DNA of 32,272 nt from contig JAAXHG010000083.1 of assembly GCA_012270995.1 (NCBI GenBank), positions 1-32,272 of the forward strand, given 5' to 3'. The notes under the pieces were generated by a model. The model saw only the letters and a program-made list of their open reading frames with translations. It made no database searches and had not been told where the DNA came from. Shown piece after piece: positions 1-7,880 of the stretch. The DNA comes from Vicinamibacteraceae bacterium (GTDB lineage Bacteria > Acidobacteriota > Thermoanaerobaculia > Multivoradales > Multivoraceae). The position numbers and the translations under genes were made by a program. Within the stretch, counting starts at the first letter, position 1. Every line of letters starts with the position of its first letter.

Positions 1-479
1 GATGCCTCGCCGGAGTAGCCCCCGTCACCGTCAGGTCCGGCAACAGGAAGACCGTCCGCCAGCGCCGGGCCAGGAACCACAGACTCGCCGACGCCGTCTA
101 CCACTGGGCCAGAGTCGCCGTGCGGAGAGACACCGAATCCCGCGCCAAGTACGACCGCGCCCGAAGACGGGGAAAGACCCACGGACAAGCACTGCGCATC
201 GTCGGCGACCGCCTCCTCCGCATCGCCTGCGCCATGCTCCGCGACCGCACACTCTTCCAGGCGCGCCAAGCCAAGCACCAAGCCGAAAACGCCGACGCGA
301 CCACGGATGCGCCGGAACACACGCGCACTCAACCGCTGCAAGCCGTCACCCAAAACCCCAACCCGGAGCACCCCATCAGCCCTCCGGACCCTCAACCCGA
401 ACGGCCGAAGCACCCGTCAACACCAAAATCGCGAAACCCCATCAACGACGACGACGGCTCGCCACACTGCTCGACGTGA
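1..479 (+). CDS. IS110-family transposase, C-terminal part (cut by window edge)
   Basis: Reading in frame 3 from the first bases, the translation is open to the TGA at 477-479. It begins with a stretch matching the Transposase_20 (IS116/IS110/IS902) C-terminal domain: AGVAPVTVRSG, then a helical part with RRARNHRLADAVYHWA, and the typical YDRARRRGKTHGQALRIV and LLRIACAMLRD segments. The Ser in VTVRSG sits where the catalytic serine of this family lies. The N-terminal DEDD RuvC-like half lies upstream of the window. After about residue 95 the protein runs into a Pro/Asn/Gln-rich tail of roughly 60 residues that is not typical of the family and may be read-through into flanking DNA. It belongs to a different IS110 subgroup from the decayed copy at 27607-28474. 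Whether the element is intact cannot be judged from here. Confidence 0.85.
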   Translation, partial: CLAGVAPVTVRSGNRKTVRQRRARNHRLADAVYHWARVAVRRDTESRAKYDRARRRGKTHGQALRIVGDRLLRIACAMLRDRTLFQARQAKHQAENADATTDAPEHTRTQPLQAVTQNPNPEHPISPPDPQPERPKHPSTPKSRNPINDDDGSPHCST

Positions 480-577
480 CTGCGGAAAACCCGACACCGC
501 CAAACAACACCCGAGGGCGATACACCCACTTGCAGAATGGTGGGGAGTCCCAGTGGCGGCTCCCCCCTGCCGCGGGA

Positions 578-2851
578 ATGCAGAATCCGGCTTTCCGGTT
601 ATCGTTTCGTATGGCCGCGTCAGCCACGATCGCCTTGACGCTGCCGCTGCTCGTGCTGGCAGCCGAGGTCGATCCGCGCATCCGCCTGGTCGAGCTGCAG
701 TCCGGCGGGCAGCACCAGGCCGCCCTCGAAGAGACCAGGCGGCTTCGCGGCGAGCAGCCGGACCTCGGGTCCGCCTACGGCTTGTGCTACCTGGAGGGAA
801 CGCTGCTGGAGGAGCTCGGGCGGCTCGAAGACGCCTCCGAGGCCTACGCCACCTGCCTGAACGAAACCCCGGCGCTCGAACCCTGGGCCCGCTACCGGCT
901 GGCGGTCGCCCAGACCCGGCTCGGCGCTCCGGAAATCGCCGCCGGCGTCTCCGCGACGCTGCTCGGCGGCCGGCCGCCGCGCGTCCTCTTGCGGCCGGCC
1001 GCCGAACTGCTCGCGTCGAGCCTCGACCGGGGCGGCGACTGCCGGCTCCTCGCCGGAATTCCCGTATCCCGCATGCCGGCTTCCGAGCGCCGCCTGCTGA
1101 CCCTGAGCCGCGCCAAGTGCCGGCTCGCCGCGGGCGGGCAGGACGAGGGCGCCCTCGAGCTGGTCGCCCTGCTCGAGGAGCGGTCGAACGACCTCGTCGC
1201 CTTCGAGGCGGCCGAACGCCTGCACTGGCTCCGTCCGGAACTCGAGGATCCCGACGAGGTGCTGCTGCTCGGGACGACCTTCCACGAACATCGCGCGTTC
1301 GACCGGTCCAACCAACTGCTGGGACAGATCGTGATCGACCTGGAGGTCACGTCGAACTCCGACTTCGAGGTCCACTACCGCTGGGCGCGAAGCCACTTCT
1401 GGCAGGGGCGTCTCGAAGACGCGGCTCGGCACTACGAAGTGCTGGCCAGCAACGTGAACTCGGCCAGCCACTCGGCCCAGGCGCTCTACCAGAAGGCCCG
1501 GTCCGAAGAGCTGTTCAGCAACTGGCCGGCCGCCTCGAATACCTTCCGGCGCGCCTATCTGGCCCAACCCCGGGGGAACTTCGCGGCGGCGGCGTTGCTC
1601 GGCGCGATGCGCCTCGACTGGCGCCGCGGACTCGAGGACGAGGCGCTCGAGCTCTACCCCGTGTTGCTCCAGATCCAAAGCGACCGCGCCGTGGTCGCCC
1701 GCGGCAGCCTGTTCCTCGCCGTTTCGGACATCGTCCAGGGACGCCTCGACCGCGCCGGGGAGTGGCTGGACGACGCCGCCCGCACGAGCCGGAGCGTCGC
1801 GCTCGAGGTGCGCTACTGGCAGGGCCGGCTGCTCGAAGCCCGCGGCGGCCTGGACCGCGCGATCGAGCACTACGCCGACGTGCTCGCGGCCGACCCGTTC
1901 CACCCCCTGGCCGCGGAGGCCGCGAAGCGCCTGGCCGGGCCGCCGCTCGCGGTTCATGCCCGGCGCATCGCCGGCGAGCTGATGCGTTCCCAGAACCCCG
2001 CGGCGCTCTACCGAGCCTGGCTGCTCTACGGCCGGAGCGGCGACAACGCGGAGGCCGCGAGGCAGACGCTACAGGGGCGGCTGGCCGCCGATTCCGCCAT
2101 CCGCTCCTTCCTGACTCTGCGCGGCGTGCCGGCCGAGAGCTGGCCGCTCTGGAACCAGGCGCTCTCCGATCCACAGGAGCTCACGCTGGCGCTCGGCCTG
2201 TGGGGGGACGCGGTCGAGGTCGTGAACCGGCACTTCCCCGTGGCCAGTCCGCGTCTCGCCCTGACCGCGGCCGAAGGTCTCGCCGGGAGCCGGCCCCGCC
2301 GCGCGCTTCTGATCGCCGAGATCCTCGCTCAGCGGGCACCGGGCCGGCTCCCCGAGCCGCTCCATCCGCTGAGCCTCCGTGAGGCGCTCTACCCGAGGGC
2401 CTACGGCGACCTGATCGACTCCGCCGCCGGCCGGCGTGGCCTCGACCCCTTCCTGGTCGCGGCGATCATGCGCCAGGAGAGCCGGTTCGACCACCAGGCG
2501 GTCTCCGCGGCCTCGGCGCGGGGGCTGATGCAGTTCGTCTATCCGACCGCGGCGCGGCTGGCGGCGAGTTCCGGCACACCGCTGCGAACGCCGCGCGACC
2601 TGGAGGACCCTGCTCTCGCGATCGAACTCGGCGCCGCGTATCTGGCCGAGTTGCGCACCCTGTTCGGCAACGAGCGGCACATCATGGTCGCCGCCTACAA
2701 CGCCGGCGAACCGGTGGCAGGCCTCTGGCGCCGCTACTGCTACACGAACGGCGCCGACGAGTACTTCACCAAGGTCGGCTTCAACGAAACCCGGAACTAC
2801 CTGGAGCAGGTGCTCCACAACGTTGCCCAGTACCACGACCTCTACGGCTAG
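578..2851 (+). CDS. Soluble lytic murein transglycosylase with TPR-like N-terminus
   Basis: This is a periplasmic enzyme of the Slt70/MltE type that cleaves the MurNAc-GlcNAc bond of peptidoglycan with formation of 1,6-anhydro-MurNAc. The 757-residue product starts with a signal peptide (MAASATIALTLPLLVLAAE when read from the internal ATG at 611). A long alpha-helical, TPR-like region covers about residues 30-590 (repeats such as LEDASEAYATCL and LDRAIEHYADVLAADPFHPLA). The SLT domain occupies about residues 610-757. The catalytic glutamate is E634 in MRQESRFD, followed by the family motifs ARGLMQFVYPTA, LGAAYLAEL and VAAYNAGE. The frame stays open upstream to base 2, but that part is a shadow of the transposase frame. 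ATG 578 and ATG 611 are both possible starts and neither has a strong Shine-Dalgarno. The 3' end overlaps rsmI by 29 bases. Confidence 0.93.
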   Translation: MQNPAFRLSFRMAASATIALTLPLLVLAAEVDPRIRLVELQSGGQHQAALEETRRLRGEQPDLGSAYGLCYLEGTLLEELGRLEDASEAYATCLNETPALEPWARYRLAVAQTRLGAPEIAAGVSATLLGGRPPRVLLRPAAELLASSLDRGGDCRLLAGIPVSRMPASERRLLTLSRAKCRLAAGGQDEGALELVALLEERSNDLVAFEAAERLHWLRPELEDPDEVLLLGTTFHEHRAFDRSNQLLGQIVIDLEVTSNSDFEVHYRWARSHFWQGRLEDAARHYEVLASNVNSASHSAQALYQKARSEELFSNWPAASNTFRRAYLAQPRGNFAAAALLGAMRLDWRRGLEDEALELYPVLLQIQSDRAVVARGSLFLAVSDIVQGRLDRAGEWLDDAARTSRSVALEVRYWQGRLLEARGGLDRAIEHYADVLAADPFHPLAAEAAKRLAGPPLAVHARRIAGELMRSQNPAALYRAWLLYGRSGDNAEAARQTLQGRLAADSAIRSFLTLRGVPAESWPLWNQALSDPQELTLALGLWGDAVEVVNRHFPVASPRLALTAAEGLAGSRPRRALLIAEILAQRAPGRLPEPLHPLSLREALYPRAYGDLIDSAAGRRGLDPFLVAAIMRQESRFDHQAVSAASARGLMQFVYPTAARLAASSGTPLRTPRDLEDPALAIELGAAYLAELRTLFGNERHIMVAAYNAGEPVAGLWRRYCYTNGADEYFTKVGFNETRNYLEQVLHNVAQYHDLYG

Positions 2852-3569
2852 CGCACCCACACCGGCGGCCGGCCGGCTGCGGATCGTGGCCACGCCGATC
2901 GGCAACCTGGCCGATCTCACGCCGCGCGCCCGCGAGGCGCTGCTCTCGGCCGACCTGGTCGCCTGCGAGGACACCCGCCGCACCGGACGGCTGTTCCAGA
3001 GCCTCGGCGCCGCCGGCGCGGGTGCCCGGCCGCCGCTCCTGCCGCTCCACGACCACAACGAAGACCGCCAGATCGGCCGGGTGCTGCGGACGCTCGAGGA
3101 AGGCGGCGCGGTGACCCTGGTCTCCGACGCGGGGACCCCGCTCGTCTCGGACCCCGGCTACCGCCTGGTGCGCGCCGCCGTGCGGCAGGGTCTCGCGGTC
3201 GAGGCGCTGCCCGGCCCCTCCGCCATCCTGACCGCCCTCGTGGTCTCCGGTCTGCCGCCCCATCCGTTCACGTTTCTTGGCTTTCCGCCGAGAAAGAAGG
3301 GGCGGCGACGACGGTTCTTCGCCTCCCACGCGGCGCTCCCCCACACGCTCGTGTTCTTCGAGTCGCCCCGGCGCGCGGCCGCCTCGCTGGCCGACGCCGC
3401 CGACGCCTTCGGCCCCGACCGCGACGCCGCGCTGGCCCGCGAGTTGACCAAGCTCCACGAGGAGGTACTGCGAGGAACGCTCGGGGAAGTCGCCGCGCAA
3501 GTGGCAGACCGCGAGAAGCTCCGCGGCGAGGTGACGGTCGTGGTCGGCGAGTGCGATCGGCGCCCCTGA
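2823..3569 (+). CDS. rsmI: 16S rRNA (cytidine(1402)-2'-O)-methyltransferase RsmI
   Basis: RsmI is a cytoplasmic tetrapyrrole-methylase-fold enzyme that transfers a methyl group from SAM to the 2'-OH of C1402 in the 16S rRNA decoding centre. The 248-residue product shows the family signatures in order: VATPIGNLADLTPRA, LVACEDTRRTGRL, LVSDAGTPLVSDPGYRLV, EALPGPSAILTALVVSGLP, FLGFPPRKKG, FFESPRR and ARELTKLHEEVLRGTL. Length is slightly under the usual 270-290 residues, with a short C-terminus. The start is a TTG at 2823, inside the end of the transglycosylase gene. No ATG lies between it and the first conserved motif, though a GTG in IVATP is a less likely alternative. The overlap suggests translational coupling with the upstream gene. 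The identity is secure and the exact start is not. Confidence 0.95.
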   Translation: MPSTTTSTASAPTPAAGRLRIVATPIGNLADLTPRAREALLSADLVACEDTRRTGRLFQSLGAAGAGARPPLLPLHDHNEDRQIGRVLRTLEEGGAVTLVSDAGTPLVSDPGYRLVRAAVRQGLAVEALPGPSAILTALVVSGLPPHPFTFLGFPPRKKGRRRRFFASHAALPHTLVFFESPRRAAASLADAADAFGPDRDAALARELTKLHEEVLRGTLGEVAAQVADREKLRGEVTVVVGECDRRP

Positions 3570-3582
3570 AGGCCGCGTCGCT

Positions 3583-4230
3583 CTACTGGTCGGGCTCGAT
3601 CCAGCCTTCCGGCAGCGGCGGGCTGGCGCTGGCGGGCGGACATTGGGAAGCGGGCCGCCCTCCAAACGTAGGCACCTCCGGCTGCCCGAGCGCTACCAGG
3701 CTCTCGAACAGCCCCTGGCACCTGCGATACGGCTGGAAGTACTTGGCCGGGATGTTCCCGTCCTGGTCCCATGCGTCGTTGAGCATCAGAGCCGTTCCCC
3801 AGTAGCAGCGCCAGGCGTTGCGACGCGCACCGCGCGGGATCATGCAGACCACGGCGGCGTCCGGGTAGTCCCCCTCGTAGCCGGGAACGACGTCCCGGGC
3901 CAGACCGGTTCGCACGGCCCACATCGCATCCGTGTCGTTGTGGGCAGCGAACAGAATCGCCTGACGTTCCGTCGTCACCGCCAGTTCCAGCCTCCAGAGG
4001 CCGTCTCGCTCACGGATGTTGACAAGAGCCTCGGAATCCTCCTGGTCTTCCACCCAGTACAGGACTCCCCTGTCCGACGACCAGGCGGCCGGGTTCGCGA
4101 ATGTCCCCATCGACTCGTCCTTCCATGCGACCCGGAACTGGGCGTTCTGCAGGTAGTCCCGGGCAAGGAGCGAGGAGCTGGCGAACGCCAGTGCTAGTAC
4201 GACCGCGGCGACGAGGGGAAGTCGCTTCAT
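3583..4230 (-). CDS. Hypothetical secreted protein
   Basis: No family was recognised. The 215-residue product has a clear signal peptide (MKRLPLVAAVVLALAFASSSLLA), so it is exported. The mature part is rich in Trp and acidic residues and contains Cys-bearing segments (VCMIPRGARRNAWRCYWG and PYRRCQG) that could form disulfides. The ATG at 4230 was chosen over the upstream in-frame ATGs at 4239 and 4299. An AAGGA lies nine bases before it, and the signal peptide begins exactly there. The gene converges on rsmI with 13 bases between the stop codons and diverges from the gene at 4485. It is probably a monocistronic unit. Confidence 0.75.
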   Translation of the reverse strand: MKRLPLVAAVVLALAFASSSLLARDYLQNAQFRVAWKDESMGTFANPAAWSSDRGVLYWVEDQEDSEALVNIRERDGLWRLELAVTTERQAILFAAHNDTDAMWAVRTGLARDVVPGYEGDYPDAAVVCMIPRGARRNAWRCYWGTALMLNDAWDQDGNIPAKYFQPYRRCQGLFESLVALGQPEVPTFGGRPASQCPPASASPPLPEGWIEPDQ

Positions 4231-4484
4231 TGGGGACATTCCTTTCTGATGGATGAGTTGCAGGTCAGCTTGAGTCCTTGGGGCGCGAGTGTAGTGCAAG
4301 AGGCAGGCAGAGAGACAGGTGGCCCCCTGGTCCAGGATCGCGGGGTCCGAGGCCTGGCAGGTGATCCGCGCAACCTACCGTTGTAGACTCGCGAATCGGG
4401 CGAGATCCGGGCCGGTTGGCTGCCCCCTCGAAAAGAGACCTCACCAGGTCTTGTCCTCCGAAGCTGGAGAGCGAGGGTGCGGAC
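4231..4484. other. Divergent intergenic region
   Basis: This 254-base gap lies between a leftward secreted-protein gene and a rightward hypothetical gene, so it should hold a promoter for each. The Shine-Dalgarno AAGGA of the leftward gene is visible near 4240. No confident -35/-10 pairs, operators or palindromes were identified. Open frames here are GC-driven shadows. Confidence 0.4.
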
Positions 4485-5465
4485 ATGAACAGGGACCAGA
4501 TCGTCGAGGCCTTCAGACACCCGGGGCCCGGCGCGGGTAGCGTCGAACTCCAGCGGCGCATCGCGAAGACGATGACCGCGGCGGTCGTCGACGTCGCCGG
4601 CAGCCTGCCGGACGGCGACGAACGCGACGCCTTCATCGACCACTGCCGGCGCGCCCAGTGGGCGGCCAACACGGCCGCCCTGAAGGCGCGGTTCGGCGAA
4701 TCGACCGCTCCGGCCGAAGCGCCCGGGGCCGATGTCCCGGCCGGCCCGGAACGCTCCGTTTCCGAGGACGGTGTCGTCCGTCTCGCCCTCGCCGGCGCGT
4801 TCCACCGCGCCACCGAGGACCGGCCCGACTTCGAAACCCGGCTCGACACGCCGCCCGGAACCTACCGGCGGATCGTGTTCCGCTTCCGGGTGCGTCACGG
4901 CGGCTGGAACCGCGTCCCTTCGCGGAACCAGAACCTCTTCTGGTTCGCCCGCGACCGGCACGCCGACCTGTTCGGTTTCGGCGTCGCCAGAGGGCCGGGC
5001 GGTCCGCCGCAGGTCTTCTACCGCAGCGACTGGGGCGTCAAGCACACGGAGAAGCAACGGGTGGTCGAGCGCTACCTGATGCAGGCCGGCGAAACCTACG
5101 ATGTCCGCTTCGACTTCGACGCCGCCGGGGGCCGGATCGTCCTCGCGCTGGCCGACTCGAGCGGCGCCGAAGTCATGCGCGCCATCGGCAAGCCGAACAT
5201 TCCGGAGATCCCGTTCAAGACCGGCCAGAAGGTGGCCGTCGGCTTCGGCTTCCGGGGCGACTACGAGAACGAGCCCGCGCAGCCGGGCTGGGTGTGGTCC
5301 GATCTTGTGGTGGAGTTGGAGCCGGTGGGGGGTGAGGCGAAGGCGCCGGCCTCCGGCCGGCGCGGGTGGGGTGGTGATGCGGTGCCGGCCTTCGGCCGGC
5401 GACCTTCTCACCTCGAGCCGGCTCAGCTAAGCGCCCGCTCGATCCAGCAGCCGCCAAGAACCTGA
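4485..5465 (+). CDS. Hypothetical two-part protein with palindrome-derived C-terminal tail
   Basis: The 326-residue product starts at ATG 4485 (MNRDQIVEAF). Residues 1-70 look like a short helical hairpin rich in Ala and acidic residues, including SLPDGDERDAFIDHCRRAQ. Residues about 95-283 are beta-rich and aromatic (FRFRVRHGGWNRV, NQNLFWFARD, GWVWSDLVVELEP), resembling a concanavalin-A-like sandwich, an inference from composition only. No signal peptide is seen, so it is probably cytoplasmic. Residues about 287-326 are odd. They are encoded by two palindromic repeats (5344-5362 and 5381-5404) followed by DNA antisense to the end of mnmA, and the two genes overlap tail to tail by 43 bases. 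The ancestral stop was probably nearer 5340. No function is assigned. Confidence 0.7.
   Translation: MNRDQIVEAFRHPGPGAGSVELQRRIAKTMTAAVVDVAGSLPDGDERDAFIDHCRRAQWAANTAALKARFGESTAPAEAPGADVPAGPERSVSEDGVVRLALAGAFHRATEDRPDFETRLDTPPGTYRRIVFRFRVRHGGWNRVPSRNQNLFWFARDRHADLFGFGVARGPGGPPQVFYRSDWGVKHTEKQRVVERYLMQAGETYDVRFDFDAAGGRIVLALADSSGAEVMRAIGKPNIPEIPFKTGQKVAVGFGFRGDYENEPAQPGWVWSDLVVELEPVGGEAKAPASGRRGWGGDAVPAFGRRPSHLEPAQLSARSIQQPPRT
5344..5362. repeat. Palindromic repeat, in-gene copy
   Basis: CGCCGGCC - TCC - GGCCGGCG, inside the 3' end of the 4485 gene, encoding APASGRR. It belongs to the GCCGGCC-loop-GGCCGGC family. Confidence 0.8.
5381..5404. repeat. Palindromic repeat, in-gene copy
   Basis: GCCGGCC - TTC - GGCCGGC with flanking GGT and GACC that extend the pairing. 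It lies 18 bases after the previous copy, in the same frame, and encodes PAFGRR. Confidence 0.85.
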
Positions 5466-6562
5466 GTACCTCGATAGAAGACCGCCGCCTGGCCGGGGGC
5501 GACGCCGACCTGCGGTTCCCGGAAGCGGACCTCGCAGGTGCCTGAACCGCCGTTCGCGGGCGGCAAGCTCTCGACCGTCGCCGCGACGCCGGGGTGGCGC
5601 GAGCGGATCCGCACGTCGACCTCGACCGCCGAGTCGGCGGCGGCCCCGGCGATCCAGTGCAGGCCGCGGCCGATCAGGCCCGGCGCCAGCAGCTCGTCGC
5701 GGCCGCCGACGACGATCCGGTTGTCTTCGGGCTGCACGTCGAGCACGTAGAGCCGGCGGCCGGCGGCAACGCCCAGGCCCCGCCTCTGCCCCACGGTGTA
5801 GCGGTAGTAGGGCGCGCCGGCCCCCAGGTCCTCGCCGTCGCTCGCGCTGACTCGCGCCGGGCTGCGCGGCAGGTCGGGCCGCTCGCTCTCGATGAACTCC
5901 CGCACGCCGCCGTCGACGAAGCAGATCTCCATGCTCTCGCCCTTCTCCGCCACCGCCAGGCCCGCCTCGCGGGCCAGCTCGCGCACCTCGGTCTTGGTCA
6001 GCTCGCCCAGCGGGAAGAGAGCGCGCGCCAGTTGCTCCTGGTTCAGCTCGAACAGGAAGTAGCTCTGGTCCTTCGACTCGTCAACCGCCCGGTGCAGCTC
6101 GTAGCGTCCGCCCGCGCCGCGCCGGATGCGCGCGTAGTGGCCGGTGGCGATTCGACCGGCGCCCAGCCGGCGCGCTCGCTCCCAGAAGGCCTCGAACTTG
6201 ATCTCCGTGTTGCAGGAGATGCACGGGCTCGGCGTGCGGCCGACGACGTAGCCGTCCACGAAGGGATCGACCACATGCCGGCGAAACTCCCCGTCCATCC
6301 TCAGCGTGTAGTGCGGCAAGCCGAGTTGCTCCGCCACCCGGCGCGCGTCGCCGAGGTCGAGCGAACCGCAGCAGCGGCCGTGCCGGACCTGCTGCGAGCG
6401 ATCCCAGAGCAGCATCGACAGGCCGACCACCGGCGTCCCCCGCCGTTCGAGGAGCAGCGCCGCCACCGAGGAATCCAACCCGCCGCTCATCGCCACCGCG
6501 GTCAGCGGCGCCGGCGCGGCACTCCTGTCGGTCCGTGCCGCCGTCTGGGCCACTGCGGTCAT
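5423..6562 (-). CDS. mnmA: tRNA-specific 2-thiouridylase MnmA
   Basis: MnmA is a cytoplasmic ATP-dependent enzyme that installs sulfur at C2 of the wobble uridine (s2U34) in tRNAs for Glu, Gln and Lys. The 379-residue product has the PP-loop SGGLDSS at residues 26-32 and the SPCISCNTEIKF segment, whose C117 aligns with the first catalytic Cys of the E. coli enzyme. It also has TGHYARI, SKDQSYFLF, and SMEICFVD with C214 as the second catalytic Cys, then YYRYTVGQRRGLGV and a C-terminal beta-barrel (VRFREPQVGVAPGQAAVFY). Its ATG overlaps the stop of the cysteine desulfurase gene in an ATGA, which indicates coupled translation of sulfur donor and acceptor. The 3' end overlaps the convergent hypothetical gene by 43 bases. 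Confidence 0.97.
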   Translation of the reverse strand: MTAVAQTAARTDRSAAPAPLTAVAMSGGLDSSVAALLLERRGTPVVGLSMLLWDRSQQVRHGRCCGSLDLGDARRVAEQLGLPHYTLRMDGEFRRHVVDPFVDGYVVGRTPSPCISCNTEIKFEAFWERARRLGAGRIATGHYARIRRGAGGRYELHRAVDESKDQSYFLFELNQEQLARALFPLGELTKTEVRELAREAGLAVAEKGESMEICFVDGGVREFIESERPDLPRSPARVSASDGEDLGAGAPYYRYTVGQRRGLGVAAGRRLYVLDVQPEDNRIVVGGRDELLAPGLIGRGLHWIAGAAADSAVEVDVRIRSRHPGVAATVESLPPANGGSGTCEVRFREPQVGVAPGQAAVFYRGTQVLGGCWIERALS

Positions 6563-7728
6563 CCGGCCACCGCCCGCGCCGCCGGTTCCGCCGAGAAGGA
6601 CCGCAGCGCCTCCACTTCGGCCGCCAGCACCGGCAGGTAGCGCGCGATCTCCGCCTCGTCGTTCGTCGTCCCCAGACTGACCCGGATCGACGCCAGGGCT
6701 TCGGCCGCCGGAACGCCCATCGCCACGAGCGCCCTGCTCGGCTCGACGACGCCCGAAGCGCAGGCGGCGCCGGTCGAAACCGCGAAGCCGGCGAGGTCGA
6801 GCCGGACGACCAGCTCCTCGCCGATCAGACCGGGAAAGGCGACATGGGTCACATGGGGGAGACGCGGCGACGAAGCGCAGTGCAGGCGGGCGTCCGGGAT
6901 CCGGGAGAGACCCGCCTCCAGCCCGTCGCGCAGCTCGGCCAGGCGCTTGATGCGCTCGTCAAGTTCCTCCGACGCCAGCGCCGCGCAGGCTCCGAACCCG
7001 ACCAGCGCCGCGACATTTTCCGTGCCGGCCCGCCGCCGGCGTTCCTGGCCGCCGCCGAGGATCAGCGGCTCGAAGCCGGCGCCCTCGCGGATCCGGAGCG
7101 CCGCCGCGCCCACCGGCCCGTTGAACTTGTGCGCCGCGACGACGACGTAGTCCGCCCCCAGGGCGACGGCATCGATGGCCAGCTTGCCCGCCGCCTGGAC
7201 CGCGTCGCAGAGGAGCGGCACGCCCCGGGCCCGGCACGCGGCCGCCGCCTCCGCCACCGGCTGCACCGTACCCAGTTCGTTGTTCGCCAGCATGAGGCAC
7301 ACGAGCCGGGTGTCCGGTCCGAGCGCCCCCACGATCGAATCCACGCAGACGATCCCGTCCGCGCCCGGGCAGAGCCGCGTCACCTCGACGCCGAGTCCCT
7401 CCAGCCGATCCGCCGCTGCCTGAATCGACGGATGCTCCAGCTCCGAGATCACCAGGTGGCCGCCGCCCTCCCCGGCGAACGCCGACAGCAGAACCGCGTT
7501 GTTCGCCTCCGTCCCCGACGCGGTGAAGACGACCTCCGGCGGCTGTCCGCCCACGAGCTCCGCCACCTGCTCCCGCGCCAGCTCCACCGCGGCACGCGCC
7601 GCCCGCCCGAAGGAATGAGCCGACGACGGATTGCCGTGGAGCCCCCCGACCCAGGGCTCCATTGCCTCCGCCACCCGCGGATCGAGCGGAGTGGTCGCGT
7701 TGTGGTCGAGGTAGACCGGAGCGGGCAT
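6559..7728 (-). CDS. Cysteine desulfurase (IscS/NifS family)
   Basis: This PLP-dependent class V aminotransferase-fold enzyme converts cysteine to alanine and carries the released sulfur as a persulfide. Its sulfur probably goes to the MnmA encoded next to it. The 389-residue product starts at MPAPVYLDHNATTPLDP, the standard N-terminus of the family. It shows TASGTEANN, SELEHPSI, ANNELGTVQPV and CDAVQAAGK, then the PLP lysine K201 in AAHKFNGPVG, the RRAGTENV motif and the active-site loop STGAACASG with C323. The short loop around the Cys suggests a group I (IscS/NifS-like) enzyme. The frame remains open for 45 codons upstream, but that stretch is palindromic-repeat DNA, so ATG 7728 is preferred. 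No isc scaffold genes are nearby, which supports a role in tRNA thiolation. Confidence 0.96.
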   Translation of the reverse strand: MPAPVYLDHNATTPLDPRVAEAMEPWVGGLHGNPSSAHSFGRAARAAVELAREQVAELVGGQPPEVVFTASGTEANNAVLLSAFAGEGGGHLVISELEHPSIQAAADRLEGLGVEVTRLCPGADGIVCVDSIVGALGPDTRLVCLMLANNELGTVQPVAEAAAACRARGVPLLCDAVQAAGKLAIDAVALGADYVVVAAHKFNGPVGAAALRIREGAGFEPLILGGGQERRRRAGTENVAALVGFGACAALASEELDERIKRLAELRDGLEAGLSRIPDARLHCASSPRLPHVTHVAFPGLIGEELVVRLDLAGFAVSTGAACASGVVEPSRALVAMGVPAAEALASIRVSLGTTNDEAEIARYLPVLAAEVEALRSFSAEPAARAVAG

Positions 7729-7770
7729 GGTCGTGGGGATTGTACGTTCGAAGGCGAGTTCCGGCGGTGG

Positions 7771-7797
7771 TGCTGAAGGTGCCGGCCTATGGCCGGC
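7771..7797. repeat. Palindromic repeat, intergenic
   Basis: GCCGGCC - TAT - GGCCGGC at 7781-7797, preceded by GCTGAAGGT. The left half is repeated in the next copy about 43 bases on, forming a tandem pair. Confidence 0.85.
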
Positions 7798-7820
7798 GCG
7801 TCTGTGCCGCACGGGTGCTG

Positions 7821-7847
7821 AAGGTGCCGGCCGAAGGCCGGCACCTT
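7821..7847. repeat. Palindromic repeat, intergenic, perfect 12-bp arms
   Basis: AAGGTGCCGGCC - GAA - GGCCGGCACCTT is a perfect inverted repeat. It is the best-preserved copy in the window and gives the likely full-length form of the element. There is no T-run after it, so it is not a standard terminator. Confidence 0.9.
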
Positions 7848-7880
7848 CCCCCACCGCCCACACGTTACTCTTGACTGTTG

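Larger units (their letters stand above)
7729..7880. other. Divergent intergenic region with two tandem palindromes
   Basis: This 152-base gap lies between the leftward desulfurase and the rightward GWxTD gene. It must hold promoters for both operons. Most of it is two copies of a palindromic repeat with a shared GGTGCTGAAGGTGCCGGCC left half. No Shine-Dalgarno is visible before ATG 7881. Confidence 0.5.

Noticed and set aside
2..577. N-terminal extension of the lytic transglycosylase frame to the window start
   Set aside because: It is Arg/Pro/His-rich and overlaps the transposase frame. The signal peptide marks the real start at 578 or 611.
4485..5465. Anti-phage defence component
   Set aside because: The resemblance to an Acb2-like hairpin is weak and there is no defence-type neighbour. 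It is kept only as a low-confidence observation.
7821..7847. Rho-independent terminator at the perfect hairpin
   Set aside because: No T-run follows on either strand, and the same hairpin occurs inside coding regions.
6559..7863. Longer cysteine desulfurase from 7863
   Set aside because: The added residues come from the tandem palindromes. The family N-terminus starts at 7728.
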